NCBI GenBank assembly: GCA_025352845.1
Contig: JANXSC010000655.1
Span: 1-20,935, forward strand
DNA length: 20,935 nt
Direction: 5' to 3'
From: Opitutaceae bacterium
GTDB lineage: Bacteria > Verrucomicrobiota > Verrucomicrobiia > Opitutales > Opitutaceae
The notes beneath the pieces are model-generated. The model was not told the DNA's origin and made no database searches. It was given only the letters and a program-made list of their open reading frames with translations. The translations under genes and the position numbers were made by a program. Shown here piece after piece: positions 6,152 to 14,743 of the stretch (position 1 is its first letter; each line of letters opens with the position of its first letter).

Positions 6152-8374
6152 TCACTGCGCATTATCCACCAGCACGGGCGACAGGCGGTAGACTTCCATG
6201 CGGCGGTTGGTGAAGACGCGCCGGCCGCGGGGCAGGGTTACTTTCGCGCCGTCGGCCAGGCTGCGATCAAGCAGGATGTAGGAGGGCCCGGGGGCCACCG
6301 TCGTATGCGACAGGTGCTGGTCACGATAGAAAAAATCCGCCGCCTGACTCGCGCGCACGCGGGCGCGCGTGGTGTCCATGATGTAGTTCGGCCCTTCGAA
6401 CCACAACCGTCGCTCCGACAACGCCGAGTAGTAGAAGTGCACGCCGGTGAGCGTGCGGTCGAGCGCACCCCAGTGATCCTTTTTCATGTTTTCCGGCGTG
6501 CACGCGTTGGCCACGAGCACGGCGTTGGGCTCGGTATTCTGGCGCACCCAAAGCAGCGCCTCCCGCAATTCCTGCATGTAGCCGTCGGGCTTCAGGTCGG
6601 TCGGGGTCTTCATCCACTCGCGCAAACCGGAAAAATTCCGCACGCCCCACAACGAGGTTTGGATCCCCAGGACGGCGAGGAGCGCCGCCACACAGCCCGC
6701 GGCCACGCAGCGCCGGACAATCCTCGGAGTGCCTGCCATTGCGCGCACAAACCATCCTGCGGGCTTCAGTTCGGACACCCACGGGGCAGGGCGGATGCCC
6801 GACCACCAGGCCGCGAACCGCCGCGTCGCCGCCATCAGGCAGCCCGCCGTCAACACGGCCATCGGCAGCCGCATCATCAGAATCACGTAGAGTTCGCCGT
6901 AGCTGTTTAGCTCGAGCAACACTCCCATCCCAAGACTCGCGATAAAGAAGGCCCCGAGCCAGCCCACGAGCAGCGAGTCGCGCCGGCGCAAATCGCCGCG
7001 CAACAGATACGGGATGGCGAGGAGGCGGATTCCGCACGTGCCGGCAAAGACGACCGTCGCGCACAGGATGCTGGCGAGCGGCTTCGCGTCCGCAACTGGC
7101 AGCCACTGCGCGAGACCCTGCTGCCACGCGGGCAGGTGCTGTTTCCAAAACGCCGTGAGCTGGAAAACGTGAAACGGGCGAAACGCCGCGCTCCCCGTGC
7201 GCCACGACGACATCGTCGGCCAATACACGACGGCAAACGCGACCGTGAGACACACCCCAAACGCGACGAGTCGCCGGGGCATGACTCGCTCACGCCACCA
7301 CCGCCAGGCCGTCCAGAGCCCAACCGCGCAAACGATCACGGGCAACACCGTGCCCTTGGCCCCCGTGCCCGCCGCGCCCAGCAGCAGCAGCCACAGGTAG
7401 TGCCGCCACGTGCAAGGCCGGAGTTTCGCGCAGCGCGCCACCGCAATCAGCAGCGCCCCGCAAAAAATCATGCCGAAAAAAAACGTCGGGCTCACGAACA
7501 GCCAGCGCACGAACAGCCCGAGAAACATCGGATCGCCGTAGCTCGGGGCGAACGAGACCTCGCTCGCCACCACCATCAGCAGCGCCGCCATCACCCCGCC
7601 CCACGGGCTGCGCGCCACCCCGCGGCCGAGCACGTATGCCTGCGTCACCAGCACGGCCCCGAGCGGCACGAAGACCAGCCGGAGCATGACCGCGGAAAGT
7701 TCGATGCCGGTCGTCGCCGAGACCGCCGCCGCATGCACCATCATGAAATAGTGGTATTGCAGCGGCGTGCCCGAGAGACTCGGGTCGTCGAGCGGCCAGT
7801 TGTTTTTGATCACCGCAGCCCGGCTCACGAGGTAAACCCAGTCGTGGAAAATCGCGCGCGTCGGCAATCCCTCCGCCAGTGGCGACTCGGCAAACATCTG
7901 GCTCGCCGCCATGATCGTCGTCGCGAGGAACGCCACCACCAGCACGAGGCAGATGCCCGCGTGATGCGCGGTCACGCGCCAGCGGACCGGCCATTCGCCG
8001 TGACGCCGGCGGATGCCCACCGCGAGCGCCGCCCAACCGAGCGGCATCCACGCGTGCAGCGCCCGCGCATCGATCGCGGCGAGCCCGAGGTAGGTGAAAA
8101 TCTCGAGGGCAAATCCCGTCGGCACGCCGAGCGCAATCAGGTGGGAAAGCGAGAGCGGCCCGCGGTTGACCGCATACATCACCACCGCCCCGGGCAGCAC
8201 GACGTGCAGCGCGACATAGGCCGCATAATACGCCACCGTGTCGAATTCGTAACCACATGCGCGCGCCACCAGAACTCCGGCCAACCCGAGCCCCACCGCG
8301 GAGGCGCTCCACAAAACGGCCGCAGGAACCGCCCTGAAGGACTTGGGGGCGACAAATCGCATCAACGATTTCAT
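6152..8374 (-). CDS. Polytopic membrane protein, GT-C glycosyltransferase-like
   Basis: A 740-residue protein with many hydrophobic segments spread over the first 560 or so residues, for example residues 18-40, 45-68, 135-160, 240-265, 290-320 and 345-365. A large first hydrophilic loop holds FHDWVYLVSRAAVIKNNWPL and DPSLSGTPLQYHYFMM. The last 180 residues are soluble, with WVRQNTEPNAVLVANAC, VHFYYSALSERRLWFEGPNY and SYILLDRSL. This layout (polytopic, early acidic/aromatic loop, soluble C-terminal domain) resembles GT-C lipid-linked sugar transferases, but no diagnostic motif lets me name a substrate. ATG 8374 is preferred to TTG 8380; no clear Shine-Dalgarno. It is convergent with the PIN gene at 5668-6099. 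Confidence 0.65.
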   Translation of the reverse strand: MKSLMRFVAPKSFRAVPAAVLWSASAVGLGLAGVLVARACGYEFDTVAYYAAYVALHVVLPGAVVMYAVNRGPLSLSHLIALGVPTGFALEIFTYLGLAAIDARALHAWMPLGWAALAVGIRRRHGEWPVRWRVTAHHAGICLVLVVAFLATTIMAASQMFAESPLAEGLPTRAIFHDWVYLVSRAAVIKNNWPLDDPSLSGTPLQYHYFMMVHAAAVSATTGIELSAVMLRLVFVPLGAVLVTQAYVLGRGVARSPWGGVMAALLMVVASEVSFAPSYGDPMFLGLFVRWLFVSPTFFFGMIFCGALLIAVARCAKLRPCTWRHYLWLLLLGAAGTGAKGTVLPVIVCAVGLWTAWRWWRERVMPRRLVAFGVCLTVAFAVVYWPTMSSWRTGSAAFRPFHVFQLTAFWKQHLPAWQQGLAQWLPVADAKPLASILCATVVFAGTCGIRLLAIPYLLRGDLRRRDSLLVGWLGAFFIASLGMGVLLELNSYGELYVILMMRLPMAVLTAGCLMAATRRFAAWWSGIRPAPWVSELKPAGWFVRAMAGTPRIVRRCVAAGCVAALLAVLGIQTSLWGVRNFSGLREWMKTPTDLKPDGYMQELREALLWVRQNTEPNAVLVANACTPENMKKDHWGALDRTLTGVHFYYSALSERRLWFEGPNYIMDTTRARVRASQAADFFYRDQHLSHTTVAPGPSYILLDRSLADGAKVTLPRGRRVFTNRRMEVYRLSPVLVDNAQ

Positions 8375-8603
8375 GGGCAAGAAGTGAGGTTGTGGGGTTT
8401 TCGATCGCGCCGGGCCGGGCGAGCGAAGAAACGCCGACGAGCGCTCGCAGCCTCACCGGCATTTCCAACCAGAAAAAATGCGCCCAGCGCTTGGAAGGCA
8501 ACGCCGATCTCAGCGCGCCCACTTCGGACGGTCAGTCACTGAGAGCGCCGGTCAATTCCGGCCGGGCAACGAGGCGCGATACTCGACACAGCCGCAACTG
8601 GAG

Positions 8604-8792
8604 CTACAGCGTCGTCTTGAAGAGGAAACTGATCGGCTCCTGGTAGACGGCATTCTTCGCAGCGACGCCGACGCGATACGGGATGCTGAAGTCGCCGCTC
8701 GGCGCACGCGGGGCAACGAGGTCGCCTTGATCGATCACGCGCTGGAGGTTGAGGAGGTTGCGAACGTTGAGCTGAAAAGGAAACCTGATTTT
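8604..8792 (-). pseudogene. TonB-dependent receptor C-terminal stub
   Basis: The minus strand reads KIRFPFQLNVRNLLNLQRVI, later FSIPYRVGVAAKNAVYQEPI, and ends SFLFKTTL with TAG at 8604-8606. The pattern (strand with FQLNVRNLLN, then YR...QEPISFLFKTTL at the very C-terminus) is that of the last beta strands of outer-membrane TonB-dependent receptors. An in-frame TAA at 8811 separates it from sequence to the right, and no barrel or plug sequence remains. Only about 62 codons of a gene that is normally some 800-1100 codons long are left, ending in the natural stop. Confidence 0.72.
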
Positions 8793-8879
8793 TCGCGAGC
8801 ACGGCCAGCCTTACTCAAGGCGCACGGTGTAGCCGCAGTATTGCGCGTCCTTGGGGTGGCGCGCTGCCGCCCACCCCAC

Positions 8880-10157
8880 TCACCCAAACAGCGCCGCGAT
8901 CGGCTTGCCTCCGTCGGTGATCGGGACGGGGCGATCCCCGTCGTAGAGATTCTTCGTGTAGTCGATGCCCATCGCCGCGTGGATCGTGGCGAAGAAATCC
9001 GGCACGCTCACCGGATCACGCGCTACTTTCTTCGAGAGTTCGTCGGTCTCGCCATACGCGCCGCAGTGCCGCAGCCCGCCGCCCGCGAGCACGCAGGTGA
9101 ACGCCCGGCCCTGATGTCCGCGCCCGCCGCCGCTGTCGAATTCCGGCGGCCGCCCAAACTCGCTCGTCACCACGATGAGCGTCCGATCGAGCATTCGCCG
9201 CGCCTCAAGGTCGGTGATCAGCGCGGCCATCGCGATATCGAGATCGGCGATGAGACCGTGCTGTTGTTTGATGCCGCCGTTGTGCACGTCCCAGCCGTTG
9301 CCGTTGATGAAATTCAGATTGTGCGAGACCTCGATGAAACGCACGCCACGCTCGACGAGCCGCCGCGCGAGCAAACAACGCTGGCCAAACTCGCCGCCGT
9401 AGCTCGCGCGCAAATCCGCCTTCTCCTCCTCGAGCCGAAACGCGCGCGTGAATTCCGGGCTGCTCAACTTCAAGCTCTGATCGATGGCGGCGTCGTAATC
9501 GCGCTGGCGCGAATCGGCCGATGCCGGCGTCTGCCCGCGCACGCTCGCGAGCAACGCCTCGCGCCGCGCCTGCCGCCCGGCGTCGATGCCCTCGGGACGC
9601 GAGAGTCCGGCCGGGCCCTGGCCCGTGTCGGTGAGATAAAGAAAACCTGCGCGCGCTCCGAGGAAGCCGGGGCCGCGCGTGACGTTCGGATAACCGATCA
9701 AGACGTAGGCCGGGGCGCCATCGGCGGCGGCGCGGCGTTCGTGCGCGACCACGGATCCGATCGATGGATAGACGACGGTGCCGCTCACGAGCCGACCCGT
9801 GTGCATGCGATTCGTCGCGGCGGCGTGTTCGTCGATTACATCATGGTTCACCGTGCGCACCGCGGTCACGCGATCCATCAGCGGCGCGAGGCGATGGAGG
9901 TGCTCGCACACACTCACGCCGGACACGGCGGTCGGGATGCTGTCGTAGTAGGCACCCGCCAGTTTCTTCGCCGGATCGCCGCGGCGCTTCGGATCGAACG
10001 TATCGATCTGCGACATGCCGCCGCCGAGCCAGATGGAAATGACATGCTCGGCCTTGCCCTTGAGGAACGGGGAGGCGGCAGGCGCGACACCGGCGTGGGC
10101 GAAGCGAGACAACACGGTGGCGCTGGCGGTGGCGGTGAGGAAATCGCGGCGGTTCAT
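8880..10157 (-). CDS. DUF1501 family protein, Tat-exported
   Basis: A 425-residue protein. The N-terminus MNRRDFLTATASATVLSRFA is a twin-arginine-like export signal. The mature part follows the DUF1501 pattern, related to the alkaline phosphatase/sulfatase superfamily: SIWLGGGMSQIDTFDPK (41-57), CEHLHRLAPLMDRVTAVRTV (84-103), NHDVIDEHAAATNRMHTG (104-121), VVTSEFGRPPEFDSG with GRGHQ, and a C-terminal SVPDFFATIHAAMGID. Members are usually neighbours of DUF1549/DUF1553 cytochrome-like proteins, as here (10761-14534), and are thought to act in the periplasm; the reaction is unknown. An orphan gene and a repeat separate it from that partner. The stop TGA is followed in frame by 22 open codons. Confidence 0.92.
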   Translation of the reverse strand: MNRRDFLTATASATVLSRFAHAGVAPAASPFLKGKAEHVISIWLGGGMSQIDTFDPKRRGDPAKKLAGAYYDSIPTAVSGVSVCEHLHRLAPLMDRVTAVRTVNHDVIDEHAAATNRMHTGRLVSGTVVYPSIGSVVAHERRAAADGAPAYVLIGYPNVTRGPGFLGARAGFLYLTDTGQGPAGLSRPEGIDAGRQARREALLASVRGQTPASADSRQRDYDAAIDQSLKLSSPEFTRAFRLEEEKADLRASYGGEFGQRCLLARRLVERGVRFIEVSHNLNFINGNGWDVHNGGIKQQHGLIADLDIAMAALITDLEARRMLDRTLIVVTSEFGRPPEFDSGGGRGHQGRAFTCVLAGGGLRHCGAYGETDELSKKVARDPVSVPDFFATIHAAMGIDYTKNLYDGDRPVPITDGGKPIAALFG

Positions 10158-10266
10158 GGGGAAGTTTTGCGGTAGGATAATTCAATTCAGTTGAACGTTT
10201 CAGATGAACCAAGAGGGCTGGCGCGGAGCGCTGGCCAGAATTGGCTCTGGTGGTTCGGCTCTTTCT

Positions 10267-10641
10267 TCATGCCATCGGCTGAAATGCCACTTCGATCAAT
10301 TCTCCTCCGGAGGAGAAAACGTAGATGCAGCGCGTGTCAGAGCGCTCGGTCGCATCGACTACAAAGTAAATAAGACCGTCTTTCTTCCTTGGGCCCGTGA
10401 TGTCGGCGCTCATCGCAATACACCAAAGATCCCAGCGTATCCTCGAACGGAGCCAAAATTGACTTTCGGAGGATTCTTGTGCGCCCCTATAGTCCTTGGC
10501 GTGCGCAGATTCGTGATAGCGCATCTTCTTCGCGGTATCGAACGAGGTCAGATGATAGAGCACAGGCTTGCGGTGGAGATAACACCAACTCAGCGCTGCC
10601 AGCGCGACCACTCCAACGAGATATTTGCGAGCCGCCTTCAT
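10267..10641 (-). CDS. Small membrane-anchored hypothetical protein
   Basis: A 124-residue protein that I do not recognise. The N-terminus MKAARKYLVGVVALAALSWC is a positively charged start followed by one hydrophobic segment, so a signal anchor or signal peptide is likely. The rest is hydrophilic, with RGAQESSESQFWLRSRIRW and GLIYFVVDATERSDTRCIYV, then FSSGGELIEVAFQPM. Base composition is less GC-rich than in the neighbours and codon use looks different, which suggests recent arrival. I chose ATG 10641; the frame is open further upstream but that part crosses the inverted repeat and antisense of the large neighbour. It lies between the DUF1501 gene and the large DUF1553 gene, which are normally adjacent. 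Confidence 0.55.
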   Translation of the reverse strand: MKAARKYLVGVVALAALSWCYLHRKPVLYHLTSFDTAKKMRYHESAHAKDYRGAQESSESQFWLRSRIRWDLWCIAMSADITGPRKKDGLIYFVVDATERSDTRCIYVFSSGGELIEVAFQPMA

Positions 10642-10650
10642 TATCTGCCG

Positions 10651-10741
10651 AACCACGAATGAATACGAACAAAGACAGCCGTCGAAAAATGTTCGGTTTC
10701 TGCCGTCCGAGATTCGTGTGAATTGGTGTCCATTCGTGGTT
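10651..10741. repeat. Second copy of the long inverted repeat
   Basis: The left arm begins AACCACGAATGAATACGAAC (10651-10670). The right arm (10711-10741) ends GTCCATTCGTGGTT, the reverse complement of AACCACGAATGGAC. The outer 11 bases pair perfectly and the inner parts are diverged. It belongs to the family of the element at 1442-1532, with the same outer sequence, arm length and total span. It lies just after the stop of the large DUF1553 gene and just before the small hypothetical gene. Confidence 0.75.
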
Positions 10742-10760
10742 CTCTTCGGTTTGTTTCGGT

Positions 10761-13700
10761 TCACGGCAGCCACACGAACTCCCGCGTGTTGACGAGACTC
10801 CACACGGTATCTTCGAACGCTTCGCGCCACACCGGGCGCAGGCGCGGGTCGGCAGGCGGGCCGGAGCGGGCGCGCTTTTCCAATTCCATCATCACGGTCG
10901 TCGCGTCGGGCATCAGGTGCGTCGACCACGAGAGGCCGGGCAGCGGCGGGAGCGGCGCGGGCGGGACGACTTCGGCGGCGGGGAGCACGCGCGCGGCGAA
11001 GCCCGGCGTGAGCGCGCGCACGAGCGGGGCGCGTTCACTGGCGGTCGGCGCGCGGCCGAGGACGCGGAGGTAAACGTTTTCCACGAGCGCCTCGGGCGAC
11101 GCGGCCTCGACGGCGAGGTCGGCGAGCGCGCTGCGGTGCGAGGCTCGCGTGACCCACACGGAGACGACACTGTTCGCAAGCACGCCGGGTTGGAGGACGT
11201 TCGGATCGGTTTCGCGATCGGTGCGGGGATTTTGTCGCGCGCCGGTCCAGCCGAAGGCCTCGAGCACGTCGGCGACGGCCTGCGCGCGCGGCAGGTTGAG
11301 GCTCGGTCGGTCGCGCTCGTTGGAGAGGCTCCCGAACATCCACGCGCGGCGCGGCGTGCCGAGCGAGATGAACGCCTCCGCCGAGCGGCGCGCATCGGAA
11401 TCCATGGTGATTTCCTCGACGTCCATCGGTCGGCCGGAAACCGCGAACAACGAATCGACCACCTGCTCCGCCGAAAGCCGGCGCGCGTCCGGCGACGCAA
11501 AGAAACGCTGCTCCGCCGGCGCGGTGAGACTGCGACCGGTCGCGGGACGCTGGTAGGTTTGCGACGTGAGGATGAGCCGCGCGACGTGCCGCAGATCGTA
11601 GGCGTGCGTGACAAATTCGCGCGCGAGCCACGCGAGCATTTCGGGGTGGCTCGCGGCGCGGCCCTCCCAATCGTGCGCGGGCTCGACGACGCCAGCGCCC
11701 ATGAGGCGCTTCCAGACGCGGTTCACGATCACCTGGGCGAAGCGGGTGTTTTGCGGCGCGGTCACGAGCGCGGCGAGGCGCTCGCGGGTGTCCTTCGGAT
11801 TTTGCATCAGCGCGTCGAGCGACGCGTCGTCGGCCACGCCGGTGAGCGCCGCGAACGGCCACGCGGGCGCGATGGGTTCCTTGGGTTGCAGCGTGACTTT
11901 GATGAGCGACTCGCGCGCCTTCTTCTCGAAAAACGCGGCGGGCACCGTGCTCGACGTCGGCACCGTGACAGTTTTCCGATCGAACAACGCGGCGAGCGAA
12001 TAGAGGTCGCGCTGCTTCGTGGCGTGGTAGGGCGAGTCGTGGCAGCGCGCGCACTGGAGCTCGATGCCGAGAAACGCGCCGGCGACGATGTGGCCCTTGG
12101 CGGCGAACGGCGCGTCGTTGTCCGCGGCGAGACCAAAGCCCGCGCTGCCGCCCTCGCGCTCGCTGCCGCGCAGCAGGATCAGCTCCGTCACGAGCCGGTC
12201 CATCGGCTTGTGGTCGCGGAGCGATTCGTAGAGGAAGAAGCGGAACGGGCCGGTGTTGTTGAGCGCGGGCTTCACGACGTTCGGATTTTCGCCGAGCACA
12301 TCCTGCCAGTAGCTCACCCAGTGATCCGCCCAGCGCTCGTCGGCGAGCAAGCGGTCGATCACACGGTCGCGCTTGTCGGCGGAACGGTCCGCGAGAAACG
12401 CGCGCACCTCGCGCTCGCCCGGCGGCAGGCCCACGGTGTCGAAATACACGCGCCGCAAAAACGCCGCGTCGTCGATCACCGGCCCGCGCGCGATCGCCTC
12501 GGGCGCGAGGGGCGCGGCGGGCCACGCGGCGCCGGCGTCGATCCACGCGCGGAGCGTGGCAATTTTTTCCGGAGCGAGCGGCTCGGACTTCGACGGCATA
12601 CGCTCGTCCTCGTCCTTGTGGGTGATGCGGGCGATGAGTTCGCTCTTGGCGGAATTGCCGGGGACGATGGCGGGGAGCTTCGACTCGCCGCCGGCGAGCG
12701 CGGCCTCGCGGGTGTTGAGGCGCAGGCCGCCTTTTTCCTTTTCGCCGTGGCAGCGGAAACACGCGTCGCGGAGGATCGGCAGGACTTGCTCGTGGAAATA
12801 TTTCGTCTCGGCCGCAGGCGTCTTCGCGGCGGCGGCGACGGCGCGGGAGATTTTTTCGGCGATGAAGGCGTCGAGCGGATGCGGCGCAGTGATGGCGGTG
12901 GCCGCAGTGAGTGACGAAAGGGACGTGAGGGAGGGAACGGATGGCGCGGGGTTTTGGGCGAGCCAGATGCTCGCGGTTTCGCGGCGCTTTTGCCAGAAGG
13001 CGTCCTGGGTGGCGGCGAGCGTGCGGCGTTGCTCGTCGTCGAAGGCGGTGAGCGCGGCGTCGATGCGGGAGTTCGCGGCGGTAATCGCGGTGTCGGTGAG
13101 TGCGGTGGGTTCGCCGGAAGCGCCGGCGGCTTGCAGCACGGTGAACGAGCGGCCGTCGCGAGTCTGGACGGCGACGGTGAGTTCGCCGGGCTCGGCGCGA
13201 TATTTTTTTCCACCAACGAGATTCTCGACGACGACGCGAAGCGGCGCGCCGGACTTGGCGACGATTTCGCCGAATGTTTCCTGAATGCCATAGCCGACCG
13301 GCCGCAGTCCCGGCAACGGCGGCGCGGGCACCGGATCAGGATTATCATAGCCGCCAGAGTCGCCCTTGTGCGGCTTCGTGCTGGCGACGAGCGCGCCGTC
13401 CACCCAGAGCCGCGCGAGGCCGCGCGCGCGGAAGACCACGCGATGCGTGCCGGCGGGCAGCGCCACGTCGGCCGCGAGGCGCGCGAGAATCGGGCCCTTC
13501 CAACTCGCGCGGATGCCCCAGTCGTCGTAGCGCAGCGGCAGGCGCGGCAGGAGAAATTCGCCGCCGCTCCAGCGCATCGTCTCGGGCGGGAGTTTTTCGC
13601 CCTCGTTGAGCCAGCGGTCGTGCGTGGGCATTCCCTCGTTGAGCGTGACGAGCGTGCGGCCTGCGGGAATCGCGCCGAGCGCCGGCATGACGGCGGGCGC

Positions 13701-14534
13701 TTGTTTCGCGGCGACGCCACCGGCAGCAGGGGCCGTGCTGCGGAAGCGCGCCTTCAACTCCGCATCGCTCACGATTTCGCGGTGAATCGCGATGGCATCG
13801 AGCGAGCCGCGAAAACTCGCCGTCGCCACACCCTTCATCGAAGAGCCGATCCAAATCGCGTCGTCATCGACGACGGGCGCCGCGGTCGTCGCGCCACCCA
13901 TGTCCCACTCGCCCGCGGAGGTCGCGCCGTCGATCCACCCGCGGATGCTCGCGGGTTCACCGAAGCGATACGTGACGGCGATGTGATGCCACCCGCTGCC
14001 GGGCGCGAACGCGCGCTTCGAAGTCCAGCGGTGCCAGTGCGCGTCGGTTTTCCCCGAGCCGACCGTCGCGAGCCGCGGAGTCGCGAAAAGAAAATTCATC
14101 GCGAACTGCCCGCCCACGGCACGCACGCGCAGCGCCCAGTTTTGATTGTCGGCCGCGAAACCCGCCGCGCCCGTGCGGCCCTTGCCGATCACGTAGAGGT
14201 TGTCGGTGGCGTTGTGGCCCTCGACGAGCACCCATGCCTCGAGCGTGATCGCGTCGCCGTTGGTGAAATCGAACACACTCCCCTCGCCCGGATCGGCGAG
14301 CGCGAGATGCGCGCCGCCGCTGAGGCGGATGGCGGTGTTGTTGCGCTCGAAATCCGGAAACAGCGGTGGCCGCGGCCCCGGCACGTCGCGCTGCACATCA
14401 CCCACGGCGACCGCGCGGGAGTTGCTCTCCTCGCCGAAATCCCAGCGCATGACGGGCGCGGCGGCGGACAGGTTTGCGACCACGACGGCGCACGTGAGCG
14501 GAAACAAACCACGGCAGCAGGCGAATGTCTTCAT
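10761..14534 (-). CDS. LamG-cytochrome c-DUF1549-DUF1553 protein
   Basis: A 1257-residue exported protein. Residues 1-25 form a signal peptide (MKTFACCRGLFPLTCAVVVA). Residues about 30-260 look like a LamG/concanavalin-like domain (ITLEAWVLVEGHNATDN; FRGSLDAIAIHREIVSDAEL). Near residue 592 a heme-c site CFRCHGEKEKGGLRLNT starts the planctomycete-type cytochrome c domain. DUF1549 follows (VIDRLLADERWADHWVSYWQ), with a second CxxCH, CARCHDSPYH, near residue 828. DUF1553 fills the C-terminus (VIVNRVWKRLMGAGVVEP; LILTSQTYQRP). Such proteins occur mainly in Planctomycetota and Verrucomicrobiota next to DUF1501 genes, as here; a role in polysaccharide or sulfated-compound use is often suspected but unproven. 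ATG 14534 is chosen because the signal peptide starts there. Confidence 0.92.
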   Translation of the reverse strand: MKTFACCRGLFPLTCAVVVANLSAAAPVMRWDFGEESNSRAVAVGDVQRDVPGPRPPLFPDFERNNTAIRLSGGAHLALADPGEGSVFDFTNGDAITLEAWVLVEGHNATDNLYVIGKGRTGAAGFAADNQNWALRVRAVGGQFAMNFLFATPRLATVGSGKTDAHWHRWTSKRAFAPGSGWHHIAVTYRFGEPASIRGWIDGATSAGEWDMGGATTAAPVVDDDAIWIGSSMKGVATASFRGSLDAIAIHREIVSDAELKARFRSTAPAAGGVAAKQAPAVMPALGAIPAGRTLVTLNEGMPTHDRWLNEGEKLPPETMRWSGGEFLLPRLPLRYDDWGIRASWKGPILARLAADVALPAGTHRVVFRARGLARLWVDGALVASTKPHKGDSGGYDNPDPVPAPPLPGLRPVGYGIQETFGEIVAKSGAPLRVVVENLVGGKKYRAEPGELTVAVQTRDGRSFTVLQAAGASGEPTALTDTAITAANSRIDAALTAFDDEQRRTLAATQDAFWQKRRETASIWLAQNPAPSVPSLTSLSSLTAATAITAPHPLDAFIAEKISRAVAAAAKTPAAETKYFHEQVLPILRDACFRCHGEKEKGGLRLNTREAALAGGESKLPAIVPGNSAKSELIARITHKDEDERMPSKSEPLAPEKIATLRAWIDAGAAWPAAPLAPEAIARGPVIDDAAFLRRVYFDTVGLPPGEREVRAFLADRSADKRDRVIDRLLADERWADHWVSYWQDVLGENPNVVKPALNNTGPFRFFLYESLRDHKPMDRLVTELILLRGSEREGGSAGFGLAADNDAPFAAKGHIVAGAFLGIELQCARCHDSPYHATKQRDLYSLAALFDRKTVTVPTSSTVPAAFFEKKARESLIKVTLQPKEPIAPAWPFAALTGVADDASLDALMQNPKDTRERLAALVTAPQNTRFAQVIVNRVWKRLMGAGVVEPAHDWEGRAASHPEMLAWLAREFVTHAYDLRHVARLILTSQTYQRPATGRSLTAPAEQRFFASPDARRLSAEQVVDSLFAVSGRPMDVEEITMDSDARRSAEAFISLGTPRRAWMFGSLSNERDRPSLNLPRAQAVADVLEAFGWTGARQNPRTDRETDPNVLQPGVLANSVVSVWVTRASHRSALADLAVEAASPEALVENVYLRVLGRAPTASERAPLVRALTPGFAARVLPAAEVVPPAPLPPLPGLSWSTHLMPDATTVMMELEKRARSGPPADPRLRPVWREAFEDTVWSLVNTREFVWLP

Positions 14535-14670
14535 CGGTGGGGTGGAGGGAAATGTCACCGGCAAAGGGTGGGGCCGACAACGCCTCGAAAGGAAACGATT
14601 TTCCCGTCCCGCCGCGAGCCGAAAAATGGTGAGCGCACGAAAGTGTCGACGGCGGCCCGAAGGAAGTCGC

Positions 14671-14735
14671 CTCAGGCGGAGGGCACGGAGGAGAAAACAA
14701 CTTCGCCCTCCGCGAACTCCGCGCCTCCGCGTGAG
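14671..14735. repeat. CGGAGG-type palindromic repeat
   Basis: A left part, CTCAGGCGGAGGGCACGGAG, faces a right part ending CTCCGCGCCTCCGCGTGAG, whose reverse complement starts CTCACGCGGAGGCGCGGAG. The two arms pair imperfectly around an AT-richer centre (GAAAACAACTT). It resembles GC-rich dispersed repeats seen in this kind of genome. It directly adjoins the end of the SDR stub. The DNA at 14535-14670, between this repeat and the start of the large DUF1553 gene, shows nothing recognisable. Confidence 0.5.
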
Positions 14736-14743
14736 ATTATTCC

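Noticed and set aside
7136..10175. Long plus-strand frames opposite the membrane protein and the DUF1501 gene
   Set aside because: Arg/His-rich translations without family features; shadows of real minus-strand genes.
10642..10929. N-terminal extension of the small hypothetical protein by 96 residues
   Set aside because: It runs through the inverted repeat and antisense of the DUF1553 gene; the membrane anchor at MKAARKYLVG is a natural N-terminus.
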